From: Natronosalvus caseinilyticus
Lineage (GTDB): Archaea > Halobacteriota > Halobacteria > Halobacteriales > Natrialbaceae
Direction: 5' to 3'
DNA: 64,000 nt
NCBI RefSeq assembly: GCF_017357105.1
Contig: NZ_CP071596.1
Coordinates: forward strand, 2,170,001-2,234,000
In this document: positions 28,303 to 36,703 of the stretch, piece after piece
Layout of the letters: the number at the start of each line of letters is the position of its first letter
Numbering within the stretch: position 1 is the first letter of the stretch
Notes under the pieces: generated by a model
What the model saw: the letters and a program-made list of their open reading frames with translations, nothing else
Database searches by the model: none
What the model was told of the DNA's origin: nothing
Translations under genes and position numbers: made by a program

Positions 28303-29379
28303 TCACCGCCGCTCGAGGCGCACATCCAGGCAGACGTTGAGTTCGTGAGGCGCGTAGGATCGAACGACGCGCCGGGTCTCGACGGTTACCTCGTAATCGG
28401 GTTCGGCGGCCTCGCGGATCGCTCGCTCTCCCGGTCCGAAGGGGTCGTCCTCGTGCTGGATGTCGTAGAGGTGGAGCACGCAGTCGTCGCCCGCGACCGT
28501 CACCGCGAACTCGAGGAATGCGTCCGCGCTGTGGGGGAGGTTCATCACAATTCGGTCGGCCCAGCCCTCGTAGTCGGGAGCGACCTCACGGACGTCCGCG
28601 GCGATTGCCGTCACCCGATCCGCGACGCCGTTTCGGTCGGCGTTTGCCCGGAGGTACTCGATCGCGACGTCGTTGACGTCGACGCCGACACACTCGGCAC
28701 CACGTCTGGCGAATGGAATCACGAACGGGCCGACGCCGGCGAACATGTCGAAGACGTGCTCGCCCTCGCTCGCCTGCTCGACGACCCGGTGGCGCTCGGT
28801 GGCGAGACGCGGCGAGAAGTACACCGAGGCGAGGTCGAGTGCGAACTCACAGCCGTACTCCCGGTGAACGACGGTCGTCCCCTCACCGGCGACCACGTCC
28901 CAGTCGCGCACGCGGGCCTCGCCCTTGATCTTCGAAGCCTTGTTCAGCACCGTCTCGAGCGGCAGGTCGGACGCGACGATCGCGTCGGCGATCTCCCGCG
29001 CCCGTTCGGGGTCGTCCTCCTCGAGGAGCGCGGTATCGCCCAGTCGTTCGTAGGAGGGTTCGAAGCCGAGGAGATCCGCGGGCATCGTCTGTGTATCGCG
29101 TGCGGGGACGTCGTGGTTGACGAGCGCGTAGTCTACCTCGAGATCCTCGAGATCCTCAAGATCCGAGAGCAGAGCGTCTACCGGGCGTCCGCTTTCGCCG
29201 TCCGTTTCGCCCTCGTCGTCCGTTTCGCTCGAGTACCCACCCTGGACCGCGACGGGAACGTAGAGCCAGCCGTCCTCGACGGTAATCTCGAACTCGTCGG
29301 CGATCAGGTCCGCGTCGGCGAGCCGACTCCGAACGGTCTCGCCGTGCTCGGGACGAACGCGGACACACGGCACGTCCAT
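28303..29379 (-). CDS. trm5: tRNA (guanine-37-N1)-methyltransferase
   Basis: This 358-residue archaeal Trm5 makes m1G37 using S-adenosylmethionine. The Rossmann domain has FDMFAGVGPFVIPFARRG for SAM binding and GVDVNDVAIEYLRANA. MNLPHSADAFLEFA is the NLP motif of the active site. An N-terminal D1-like region (residues 1-115) contains an acidic linker rich in Glu/Asp, and a middle domain includes LNKASKIKGEARVRDWDVV. It is divergent from the Rieske gene with 67 bases between starts. In tRNA-Phe its product is the substrate of TYW1, encoded 2.3 kb away. Confidence 0.95.
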   Translation of the reverse strand: MDVPCVRVRPEHGETVRSRLADADLIADEFEITVEDGWLYVPVAVQGGYSSETDDEGETDGESGRPVDALLSDLEDLEDLEVDYALVNHDVPARDTQTMPADLLGFEPSYERLGDTALLEEDDPERAREIADAIVASDLPLETVLNKASKIKGEARVRDWDVVAGEGTTVVHREYGCEFALDLASVYFSPRLATERHRVVEQASEGEHVFDMFAGVGPFVIPFARRGAECVGVDVNDVAIEYLRANADRNGVADRVTAIAADVREVAPDYEGWADRIVMNLPHSADAFLEFAVTVAGDDCVLHLYDIQHEDDPFGPGERAIREAAEPDYEVTVETRRVVRSYAPHELNVCLDVRLERR

Positions 29380-29446
29380 ACCTCCCGTCGCCGCTCCGGT
29401 GTCCTAACGGTGACGTTTTGTCGCTCGCGTCGGAACCGGCCCATAC

Positions 29447-29899
29447 ATGGCAGGCCGGACGGAACTCACGACGCTCGAGACGGTCCAGGAATCCCGGTCG
29501 TGGCTGTTCACGGTTCGCGACCGCTACGGCGAGGCTGAGGAGGCAATCCTCGTCCCCTGTGAGGACGGCGTCGAGGGGTGGATCAACCGCTGTATGCACG
29601 AACCGCAGCGACTCGACGTCGGCCGCGGCGTCGCGATGCGCGACGAGGAGATTATCTGTCCGCGACACGGCTCGATGTACGACGCCTGTTCGGGGGCGTG
29701 CGACAACGGCGAAGCCGCCGGGACGCGACTCGTCGGCGTCGACGTGAGCGTCGAGGACGGTCGGGTCTACCTGACGGATTCGATATATCACTTCGACCAC
29801 GAGGGTGGCCTCGAGGACGGCGGAGACGGGGGCGAAGACGGGACCGAAGACGACGGTGGTAGTGAAGGGCCGTCGTCGACCTCGCACATCTCCTTTTGA
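29447..29899 (+). CDS. Rieske [2Fe-2S] ferredoxin-like protein
   Basis: This is a 150-residue stand-alone Rieske domain. The cluster ligands are visible as Cys49-Met-His51 and Cys71-Pro-Arg-His74 (NRCMHEPQRL, ICPRHGSMYD). The C-terminal 40 residues are a Gly/Asp/Glu-rich tail. No signal peptide or membrane segment is present, so it is a cytosolic electron carrier rather than a bc1 or b6f subunit. No oxygenase partner is adjacent, so its redox partner is unknown. Confidence 0.9.
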   Translation: MAGRTELTTLETVQESRSWLFTVRDRYGEAEEAILVPCEDGVEGWINRCMHEPQRLDVGRGVAMRDEEIICPRHGSMYDACSGACDNGEAAGTRLVGVDVSVEDGRVYLTDSIYHFDHEGGLEDGGDGGEDGTEDDGGSEGPSSTSHISF

Positions 29900-29975
29900 G
29901 GGGGAGTCGGCAGTGTTCGAGTATAGAGTGGTCTAGAAATGCCTCGAGCAGAGTCGAGAAAAACAGATCCTGGGA

Positions 29976-30668
29976 TTAGTCGAGATATCCGAGCACGTCG
30001 CTCCCCTCGAGATAGACGAACTCGTGTCGGTCGGCATAGGCTCGCGCGTCCGCCGGCGCGAGCGCCTCGCCAGTCCGGTCGTCGAGCATCTCACAGACGA
30101 CGACGGCGGGCGACAGGTCGGCCTCGAGTGCCAGCGCGACGCCAAGTTCGGTGTGGCCCTCGCGTTGTGCGAGGAGGTCGGGGGCGGCCCGGAGCAGGTG
30201 AACGTGACCAGGGACGCGAAACGCCTCGGCGAAGTCGGTTTCGTCCGGGTCGGCGGCGGCCTCGCCGAGCGACCGAATCGTCAGTGACCGGTCGTTGTCG
30301 GTGATCCCGGTGTAGGTGTCCCGGTGATTGACCGTCAGCGAGAACGACGAGCGCTCGTCGTAGCCCAGGTCGTGACCGGCCGTCGCCGGGTGATCGACGG
30401 CGTCGTCGTAGAACGGGAGGTCGAACGCGTCGGCGACCGCGTCCTCGAACGCGACGCAGACGAGGCCGCCAGCGTCGTTGCGCAGGCGGGAGACGGCCTC
30501 GGGCGTGACGGCGTCGGCGTGGTAGATCAGGTCGGTCTCGCCTTCGCGGTCGGCCGCGTCGTGGACGAGGATCGGCTCGCCAGCTTGCAGGCGCTCGAGT
30601 GCGACATCGACGCTCGCGGCAGTTGTCAGCGGTTCCTGGCGGGGGTTGGTGGTGTCTGATCCGTTCAT
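29976..30668 (-). CDS. ribB: 3,4-dihydroxy-2-butanone 4-phosphate synthase
   Basis: This 230-residue enzyme converts ribulose 5-phosphate to the four-carbon unit of riboflavin. It contains VHDAADREGETDLIYHAD with the acidic metal ligands, SFSLTVNHRDTYTGITDNDRS and VPGHVHLLRAA, and REGHTELGVALA near the C-terminus, all conserved in RibB. The RibA GTP cyclohydrolase domain of bacterial fusions is absent. Its ATG lies one base after the stop of the riboflavin kinase/regulator gene, so the two form an operon. Confidence 0.95.
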   Translation of the reverse strand: MNGSDTTNPRQEPLTTAASVDVALERLQAGEPILVHDAADREGETDLIYHADAVTPEAVSRLRNDAGGLVCVAFEDAVADAFDLPFYDDAVDHPATAGHDLGYDERSSFSLTVNHRDTYTGITDNDRSLTIRSLGEAAADPDETDFAEAFRVPGHVHLLRAAPDLLAQREGHTELGVALALEADLSPAVVVCEMLDDRTGEALAPADARAYADRHEFVYLEGSDVLGYLD

Positions 30669-30669
30669 G

Positions 30670-31374
30670 TTAGCGGTCTCCGACGGTAATCGTCACGTGG
30701 TCGTCGTCCTCGAGGTCGAGTTCGTCGCGCAGTTTCGCGGGCGCGATCAACTCGAGCTGGTCCTCGTCGTGGTGGGTTCGTTCGGGGGCGATTGCGTGGG
30801 CAGTCTCGTAGCGCTCGCCGTCGGCCGTCTCGACGGTGGCGGGGTGACAGACTGCGGGGCCGTACGTGCGCTCGTCGTTCTCCCAGCCGTCGATCGGGAT
30901 CGACTCGAGGGAAGCCATCGCCCGGCGCCGGCGCATGCTCTCGTCGTGGAGTTCGACGTTGAGCGTCCCGGGGAAGGGCTCGTAGCCCAGGCGGTCGGAG
31001 AACTGGCGGCTGTAGCCGGGCAGTGAGATGTAGTGGCGTCCCTCGCCCATGCCGCTGGTCACGACGCCCTCGAGTTCGACCTCGGGGTCGGCCTCGAAGA
31101 GCCGTTTGTACTCCTCGTACTCGGTGCGAAGCGCGCCCTCGCCCGCGTCGGTGACGACGACCCACTGGCCGTCCGCAACGGTGTCGCGCTCGAGGTAGCC
31201 CGCGCTCTCGAGGCGCTGCAAGCGCCGAGAGGCAGTCTGGTTCGACGCCTCGAGTCGATCCGCGAGGGCCGAACAGGAGATTTTGAGGTCGCCCTCGAGA
31301 CCGCCGTCGAGCGCGAGGAGTTTGAGCACGGCGAGTTCGTCGTGCCCGACGGTGGTCGATACGGTCTCGTGCAT
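30670..31374 (-). CDS. rbkR: Bifunctional HTH regulator and CTP-dependent riboflavin kinase
   Basis: This 234-residue protein has an N-terminal winged helix (residues about 8-75, with [24 protein letters not shown]) fused to an archaeal CTP-dependent riboflavin kinase (about 97-220, with [30 protein letters not shown] and APAKLRDEL). This is the RbkR architecture, known in Archaea as both FMN-forming kinase and riboflavin-gene repressor. The frame is open upstream to 31638; I chose the ATG at 31374, where the HTH begins normally and a GGAGG lies upstream. It precedes ribB in an operon and is probably autoregulated through the palindrome at 31411-31427. Confidence 0.9.
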   Translation of the reverse strand: MHETVSTTVGHDELAVLKLLALDGGLEGDLKISCSALADRLEASNQTASRRLQRLESAGYLERDTVADGQWVVVTDAGEGALRTEYEEYKRLFEADPEVELEGVVTSGMGEGRHYISLPGYSRQFSDRLGYEPFPGTLNVELHDESMRRRRAMASLESIPIDGWENDERTYGPAVCHPATVETADGERYETAHAIAPERTHHDEDQLELIAPAKLRDELDLEDDDHVTITVGDR

Positions 31375-31721
31375 ACGCGACGGTTCGCCCCTCCGTGGCA
31401 TAAGCGTACCGAATGTGGTACACATTCCAAAACTGTTATGGGGTTGTTGGCGGTTTATCGCTCGACGGTCCGAGACGCTCTCGAGAATGCGTTTCGACTC
31501 CATCGGTATGTATCGATCGGTCTGTCCCATTTTCGATATCCACCCACGAGACCGATTCGGAGACGGAGATCGTCCGGCTCGAGACGGTGGAATCCCATCA
31601 CCGACAGGTGGTTCACCGGTTGTGATAATTGCCGTCAAAGGGACTCCCTTTCACTCAACGGCTTCTTCACTCAGCCGGTTCCGTCACCCCGTCGGTCCCC
31701 TCACCTAATCGATTCCTTCAC
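31375..31721. other. Intergenic region between tyw1 and rbkR
   Basis: These 347 bases hold the rbkR promoter with its palindrome on the right side and a degenerate 17-bp tandem repeat beside the end of tyw1 on the left. No gene is supported. Confidence 0.6.
31411..31427 (-). promoter_or_regulatory. Perfect palindrome, candidate RbkR operator
   Basis: GAATGTG-GTA-CACATTC is a 7+3+7 inverted repeat without mismatch, 37-53 bases upstream of the rbkR ATG, at the place expected for the core promoter or transcription start. A dimeric winged-helix regulator such as RbkR could bind it and repress the operon. Binding is inferred; the palindrome itself is seen directly. Confidence 0.6.
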
Positions 31722-31733
31722 TCAATCGCTCGA
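31650..31733. repeat. Degenerate 17-bp tandem repeat, about five copies
   Basis: Units start near 31650, 31666, 31683, 31700 and 31717, with an approximate consensus TTCACTCAATCGGTTCC. The first, second and last units keep TTCACTCA exactly; the third and fourth are more changed. The last unit overlaps the final codons and stop of tyw1. Confidence 0.65.
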
Positions 31734-32768
31734 GACGGGGTCGCGCTCCCAGAACGAACTGTCTTTCTTCAGTTTCGGGACCCACGTGTCGTCGGTCTTC
31801 GAGAGCAGGGCGACCCGTGAGGCGGGAACCTCCTTTACCTCGGTGAATTCGGGCATGTAGGAGGCGACCTCGCGAGCGAAGTCGGCGACGTCCTCGTGAT
31901 CGGGCATCGAGGACCGATCCAGCCGACCGCGGGAGTGCCCGACGTGCATGTACGCCTTGAGTTCGACGAAGTCGGGGTCGGCCCGCTGGTAGAAGGCGGC
32001 ATACCAGTCCGGGTCGCGCATGTTCTCGCCGTCGATCAACGTCGTCCGCAGGACCGTGCGCGTCTCGTCCTTTTCGGCGAGTACGTCCATCGTATCGACG
32101 AGGTGCTCCCAGGCGTCGTCCTCCATCGCCTTGACGACCTGGTCGAACGTCCAGCGTTCGGGGGCGTCGACGCTGACGTACAGCTGCGTCGGGTCGCACT
32201 CTCGCAGGACTTCGGGGCGGGTGCCGTTCGAGACGAGGAACGTCGTGACGTCCCGGTCGTGGAACGCCTCGAGTAGCTCGGGGAGATAGGGATACAAGGA
32301 CGGCTCGCCGTCGAGGCTGATGGCGACGTGGCGGGGTTCCATCGCCTCCTCGAACACGGACCGGGGAACCTGGTCGTTGCCGCCGAAGCCCGAGAGGAGC
32401 TTCTTCTGGAGGCGAATGGAGGCGTCGACGACGGCTTCGGGGTCGTCCCACTCGACGCCCTCGAGTTCGTAGGCGTGGCCGTTGTGGTCGCGCCAGCAGA
32501 AGACGCAGCGCTCGTTACAGCGGACGACGGGCGTCATCTGGATGCAGCGGTGGGATTCGATGCCGTACCAGATGTTCTTGTAGCACTTGCCTTCGCCGCG
32601 GAGGGCGTTGGCCGTCCACCCGCAGGTCTGGGCGGCGGTGTGGTTCTCGTGGTGGTAGTTCGGCGAGTCGACTTGCATCGGTCCGCCACCGTCGTCTCCG
32701 TCCTCGTTCACGTCCACGTCGCCGTCCTCCGACGACGCGTCGGGCCCGGAATCCGCGGCGTTGCTCAT
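31722..32768 (-). CDS. tyw1: 4-demethylwyosine synthase (TYW1), radical SAM
   Basis: This protein of about 348 residues is the radical SAM enzyme that builds the tricyclic base of wyosine on m1G37 of tRNA-Phe. The radical SAM cysteines are Cys84, Cys88 and Cys91 (CNERCVFCW). A second cluster is supplied by Cys49, Cys62 and Cys75, spaced 13 and 13 as in the archaeal family. SLDGEPSLYP and VSNGTRPEVL are further conserved segments. The N-terminal 35 residues are an acidic haloarchaeal extension. An upstream in-frame ATG (32861) overlaps the next gene and is unlikely. It works after Trm5, encoded nearby. Confidence 0.95.
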   Translation of the reverse strand: MSNAADSGPDASSEDGDVDVNEDGDDGGGPMQVDSPNYHHENHTAAQTCGWTANALRGEGKCYKNIWYGIESHRCIQMTPVVRCNERCVFCWRDHNGHAYELEGVEWDDPEAVVDASIRLQKKLLSGFGGNDQVPRSVFEEAMEPRHVAISLDGEPSLYPYLPELLEAFHDRDVTTFLVSNGTRPEVLRECDPTQLYVSVDAPERWTFDQVVKAMEDDAWEHLVDTMDVLAEKDETRTVLRTTLIDGENMRDPDWYAAFYQRADPDFVELKAYMHVGHSRGRLDRSSMPDHEDVADFAREVASYMPEFTEVKEVPASRVALLSKTDDTWVPKLKKDSSFWERDPVSSD

Positions 32769-32844
32769 GATGGAACGCGATTGGACGCCCGCGAGTAAAA
32801 GGCGTGTGGTGTGGTGCCAGCGGTTTCTACGAACGGCGGTCGAG

Positions 32845-33531
32845 TCACACGCTACGTCCACTAACCCGCTCGAGCACGCTCAGCGTCCCGTCGGCGTGAG
32901 CCGTCTCGAGCACCTCGTCGGCCGCCGCCTTCGCGGCATCGTCCGCATTGGCGACGGCGAAACTTCGGCCCACGGCCTCGAACGTCGAGACGTCGTTCTC
33001 GGAGTCGCCGACGGCTACGGCGTTCTCGAGGGCGAAGCCGACGTGTTCGGCCAGGCGGGCGACGCCGCGGCCCTTGCTCGTCTCCGGACTGACGACGTGG
33101 TAGGCGTAGCCGGTGTCGAGGACCTCGAGGCCGTGTTCGGCGGCCAGTTCTCGAAGAGGTCCTTCGGGCTGATCGTGATTGACAGCGACCTCGGTCTCGC
33201 GCCAGCGGTTGACGGTATCCTCGGGGCCCCAGCCGAGGTCGTAGCCGGCCTCCTGGTATTCTTGCGTGACGGCCTGGGCCGCGGCGCGGTCGGCGGTGTA
33301 GTGGACGGACTCGCCGGTGTAGACGACACCGCCGTTCTCGGCGACGACGAGTTCGGGGATCGCCGCGAAGTGACAGAGGGCGACGGGGTACGGGAACGCT
33401 TTTCCGGTGGCGACGACGACCGGGGCGTCCCACTCGAGCAGCGGGTCGAAGATGCGGGGGTCGATTCCCCACCCCTCCGGGCGGGTGAGCGTGCCGTCGA
33501 TGTCGAGGACGAGCGGCGGATCGGCGGTCAT
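32845..33531 (-). CDS. Phosphoglycolate phosphatase, archaeal type
   Basis: This 228-residue HAD phosphatase has motif I LVLDIDGTLTRP, motif II ATGKAF, the lysine in SPETSKGRGVARLAE and motif IV VAVGDSENDVSTFEA. The type IIB cap and the length match archaeal phosphoglycolate phosphatases related to sucrose-6-phosphatase, as in Thermoplasma. It removes 2-phosphoglycolate in the cytosol. It lies 76 bases upstream of tyw1 on the same strand and may share a transcript, but no functional link is obvious. Confidence 0.9.
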   Translation of the reverse strand: MTADPPLVLDIDGTLTRPEGWGIDPRIFDPLLEWDAPVVVATGKAFPYPVALCHFAAIPELVVAENGGVVYTGESVHYTADRAAAQAVTQEYQEAGYDLGWGPEDTVNRWRETEVAVNHDQPEGPLRELAAEHGLEVLDTGYAYHVVSPETSKGRGVARLAEHVGFALENAVAVGDSENDVSTFEAVGRSFAVANADDAAKAAADEVLETAHADGTLSVLERVSGRSV

Positions 33532-33726
33532 ATCGAACGGTGCTCGAGGCGAGGCCTAAAGGAGTCGGTTTTCGGTAGCGTCGGACACGGTTGCGTTCCA
33601 GCTACATGCAGAGTCGGCTGGGTGCGCGCGATGTCGAGACGAACAGCACTCCTCGAGTCGGGAGTGAGTGGGACGGACTCGAGGTCGCTGCTGCGCGTGT
33701 AACTCAGAAGGGGTGGTGATCGGCGG

Positions 33727-34806
33727 TCAGGGCGTCGGGACCCAGACCGTCGTCGGGAAGATGCCGAGGAAGTACGCTACGGCGACCAGAATCGTCCCGA
33801 AGACGATGGCCGCTGCAGGCGGATCCCAGTGGGTGTCGCCGTGGGCGTAGAACACCCGCTGGAAGGCTTCCCCGAACAGCGCACAGACGATCCCGAAGAC
33901 GGCGGCGACGATCAGGGCGACTTCGTTGCTGGTCCCCGCGAGAACCGCGTCGCCGCTCGCGACGACCGCGAGTGCGGCTGTCGAGGACGGGAGCGTGATA
34001 TGGTGAGTAACCGGAATTTTCTCGACGCCGCAGTTGAGAAAGACGAGGGAAGCGGCGCTAATACCGAACGCGAGGAACGGGCTCTCGGTGACGAGCGCCG
34101 TGTACCCGCCCAGGAGGCCGCCAGCCAGGCCGATCATGGCGACGTGGTCCCACTCGTACTGGTGGGGGAGCCACGGTTCGACGGCGAGACGCGAACTCTG
34201 GGCAGCTGCCGCCGCCTCCGGTTCCGTCTCTGCTCCCGCTTCCGCTTCGCCGCCGTCGGTAATCGTGCGCGTCTCCTCGCGTTCGAACGGCGTCATGTCG
34301 AAGTAGCCCGTACCGCGAACCTTTCCAATGATGCTGTAGCCCAGGATCAGTCGATGGAACAGGGCCGAGAGGACGACCCCCATTGCGATGGGATCCCAGG
34401 GCAACCCGAGCGTCCCCGAGGTCACCTGAAGGACGTACCCGAGGACGCCAAAGGCCCCGCCCACGGCGAGCACGTCGGGTTTCGTCCCGAGAGCGTAGGC
34501 GATGTTCTTCGCCTCGTGGTAGTCGAATGCGGTGTCGATGTAGCCCCGGCGAGCAGCGTAGGCCGTCGCGGCTGCCCCGCCGGCGAAGCTGATCGCCGGC
34601 GAGAACGGCGGCCCGAACGCGACGTTGTTGCGAATCGCCACGGCGTCCGAGCTGACCAACCATGATGCTTCGCCCGCGATGACCATGAACCCCGTAAAGA
34701 TGAACGCTGGGAGCGCCCCGAGGGCCGCCCCGAACGCACCGCCACCGAACGCGGCGATGAGCATCTCGAGGTCGAGCAGTGCCTCGACGAGTTCACCGAG
34801 AACCAT
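33727..34806 (-). CDS. glpK-linked polytopic membrane protein
   Basis: This 359-residue protein has about nine to ten hydrophobic segments and one hydrophilic Ala/Glu-rich loop (about residues 180-215). Small-residue motifs such as FGGGAFGAALGALPAFIFTG and GLAGGLLGGYTALV and the conserved-looking AIRNNVAFGPPFSPAISFAGG suggest a channel or carrier. No NPA motifs of aquaglyceroporins are present. It starts two bases after the glpK stop, so it is almost certainly cotranslated with glycerol kinase. I infer a glycerol uptake role; the sequence alone does not show it. Confidence 0.75.
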   Translation of the reverse strand: MVLGELVEALLDLEMLIAAFGGGAFGAALGALPAFIFTGFMVIAGEASWLVSSDAVAIRNNVAFGPPFSPAISFAGGAAATAYAARRGYIDTAFDYHEAKNIAYALGTKPDVLAVGGAFGVLGYVLQVTSGTLGLPWDPIAMGVVLSALFHRLILGYSIIGKVRGTGYFDMTPFEREETRTITDGGEAEAGAETEPEAAAAAQSSRLAVEPWLPHQYEWDHVAMIGLAGGLLGGYTALVTESPFLAFGISAASLVFLNCGVEKIPVTHHITLPSSTAALAVVASGDAVLAGTSNEVALIVAAVFGIVCALFGEAFQRVFYAHGDTHWDPPAAAIVFGTILVAVAYFLGIFPTTVWVPTP

Positions 34807-34808
34807 GG

Positions 34809-36377
34809 TCAGTCGCCTCCGTCACCGTCATCGTCACCGCCACTGTCATCGTCGGTGGCCCAGCCGAGGGAGCGCTCAATGGCGTCACTCCAGCGACCGT
34901 ACATGCGGTCGGCTTGTGCCGAATCCATCTCGGGGCTGAACTCGCGATCGACCTGCCAGTTGTCGCGCAGCCCCTCGACGTCGTCCCAGTACCCGACCGC
35001 CAGGCCGGCCGCGTAGGCCGACCCCAGGGCCGTCGTCTCGTCGACGACGGGGCGGGAGATCTCCGAGCCGATGATGTCCGACTGGAGCTGGCAGAGGTAG
35101 TTGTTCTTGACCGCACCGCCGTCGACCTTGAGGTCGCGCATCTCGATGCCCGAGTCGGCTTCCATCGCCTCGGCAACGTCCCGGGTCTGGTACGCGATGG
35201 ACTCGAGGGTCGCCCGGACGACGTGTTCCTTCCGGGTACCGCGGGTCAACCCGACGATAGTCCCGCGGGCGCGTTGGTCCCAGTGCGGGGCGCCAAGACC
35301 CGTGAACGCGGGGACGACGTAGACGCCGTCGGTCGAGTCGACGCTCCGGGCCAGTTCCGCCGTCTCGGCCGGGTCGTCGATCAGCGTCATGTCCTCGAGC
35401 CACTCGATCGCCGCGCCGGTGATGAAGATGGCGCCCTCGAGGGCGTACTGGACGGGTTCGCCGGAGCGCTGGAAGCCGATGGTCGTGAGCAGGCCGTGCT
35501 CGGACTCGACGGCCTCCTCGCCGGTGTTCATGAGGAAGAACGACCCCGTCCCGTAGGTGTTCTTGGCCTCGCCGGCGTCGAAACAGGTCTGGCCGAACAG
35601 TGCCGCCTGCTGATCGCCGAGCGCCCCCGCTACTGGAATCTCGGCCTCGAGGAAGCCGTCCGGGTCGGTCGTCCCGTAGGTGTCCTCGTCGCTCGAGGGG
35701 CGAACCTCGGGGAGCATCTCCCGGGACACGCCGAACTCCTCGAGCAACTCGTCGTCCCACTCGAGGTCGTGGATGTTGTAGAGCATCGTCCGCGAGGCGT
35801 TCGTGACCTCGGTGATGTGGTTGCCCGTGAGGTTGTAGATCAGCCAGGTGTCGATGGTCCCGAAGAGGACGTCGCCCTCGGCCGCGCGGTCCTGGATGTC
35901 CGCGGGCCGGGTACGCTCCATCTTGATCGGATCGGCATTTTCGAGGAGCCACTCGGCTTTCGTCGCCGAGAAGTAGGCGTCGGCCTCGAGGCCGGTCTTC
36001 TCGCGAATCGTTCCGACCAGACCGTCTTCCTCGAGTTGTTCGACGCGGCTGGTCGTCCGGCGATCCTGCCAGACGAGCGCGTTGTGAACCGGTTTTCCGG
36101 ACTCCGCGTCCCAGAGCAGCGTCGTCTCGCGCTGGTTGGTGACGCCGATGGCCTCGAGCTGGTCCGGGCTGATTCCGGCCTGGCCGAGCGCGCTCGTGAT
36201 CACGGACTTGGTGTTCTCCCAGATCTCCATCGGGTCGTGTTCGACCCAGCCGGGTTCCGGGTAGATCTGTTCGTGTTTCTCGTACGCGTTGGCGACGACC
36301 TGACCGCTGTGGTCGAACACCATGAATCGCGTGCCGGTCGTGCCCTGGTCTACTGCGCCGACGTATGTGTCTGTCAT
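34809..36377 (-). CDS. glpK: Glycerol kinase
   Basis: This 522-residue FGGY-family kinase phosphorylates glycerol to sn-glycerol 3-phosphate. It begins YVGAVDQGTTGTRFMVFD, the phosphate-binding start of the family, and contains NQRETTLLWD, LVWQDRRTT, AGALGDQQAALFGQ and YVVPAFTGLGAPHWD, all typical of GlpK. The tail is a Gly/Asp-rich run. It is divergent from glpABC across a 326-base regulatory region, and its product is the substrate of GlpABC. Glycerol is a major carbon source for haloarchaea because of Dunaliella. Confidence 0.97.
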   Translation of the reverse strand: MTDTYVGAVDQGTTGTRFMVFDHSGQVVANAYEKHEQIYPEPGWVEHDPMEIWENTKSVITSALGQAGISPDQLEAIGVTNQRETTLLWDAESGKPVHNALVWQDRRTTSRVEQLEEDGLVGTIREKTGLEADAYFSATKAEWLLENADPIKMERTRPADIQDRAAEGDVLFGTIDTWLIYNLTGNHITEVTNASRTMLYNIHDLEWDDELLEEFGVSREMLPEVRPSSDEDTYGTTDPDGFLEAEIPVAGALGDQQAALFGQTCFDAGEAKNTYGTGSFFLMNTGEEAVESEHGLLTTIGFQRSGEPVQYALEGAIFITGAAIEWLEDMTLIDDPAETAELARSVDSTDGVYVVPAFTGLGAPHWDQRARGTIVGLTRGTRKEHVVRATLESIAYQTRDVAEAMEADSGIEMRDLKVDGGAVKNNYLCQLQSDIIGSEISRPVVDETTALGSAYAAGLAVGYWDDVEGLRDNWQVDREFSPEMDSAQADRMYGRWSDAIERSLGWATDDDSGGDDDGDGGD

Positions 36378-36703
36378 TGGTGGTCACCCGTCGTGTCGCT
36401 CGGTTGCGAACATCTTTACCGTCGATCCGGTATTACTGATAAACAACACCAACGATCGGTATAAACATTGCCCAATATGTAATTCTGAATTTATGTATTT
36501 CTCGAGGTAAACTCTGCGAATCAAACTATTCGTACCAATATACGTCGAGTAGACGAGTTTACGGGCCGTTTCTCGTCCGTGCTCGACTGACCCACGGGAG
36601 ATCCTGACACGACAACTAACTATCTGGAAAAACGGTGATTGTTATGGGTGTTGGCTGACCACCGATAAAATAATGGCGCGTCGCCACGTCGTTGAGTCAA
36701 CGG
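36378..36703. promoter_or_regulatory. Divergent promoter region of glpK and glpABC
   Basis: The centre is AT-rich. For glpA a GATAAAATAA box (36664-36673) lies about 30 bases before the ATG. For glpK a GTTTATCAG box (36437-36445, minus strand) lies about 60 bases before the ATG. GGTGTTG occurs upstream of each box in the orientation of its gene (36647-36653 plus, 36444-36450 minus) and might be a shared regulator site. This last point is weak. Confidence 0.55.

Noticed and set aside
33727-34806. GlpF aquaglyceroporin
   Set aside because: No NPA motifs and too many membrane segments; only the position after glpK suggests glycerol transport.
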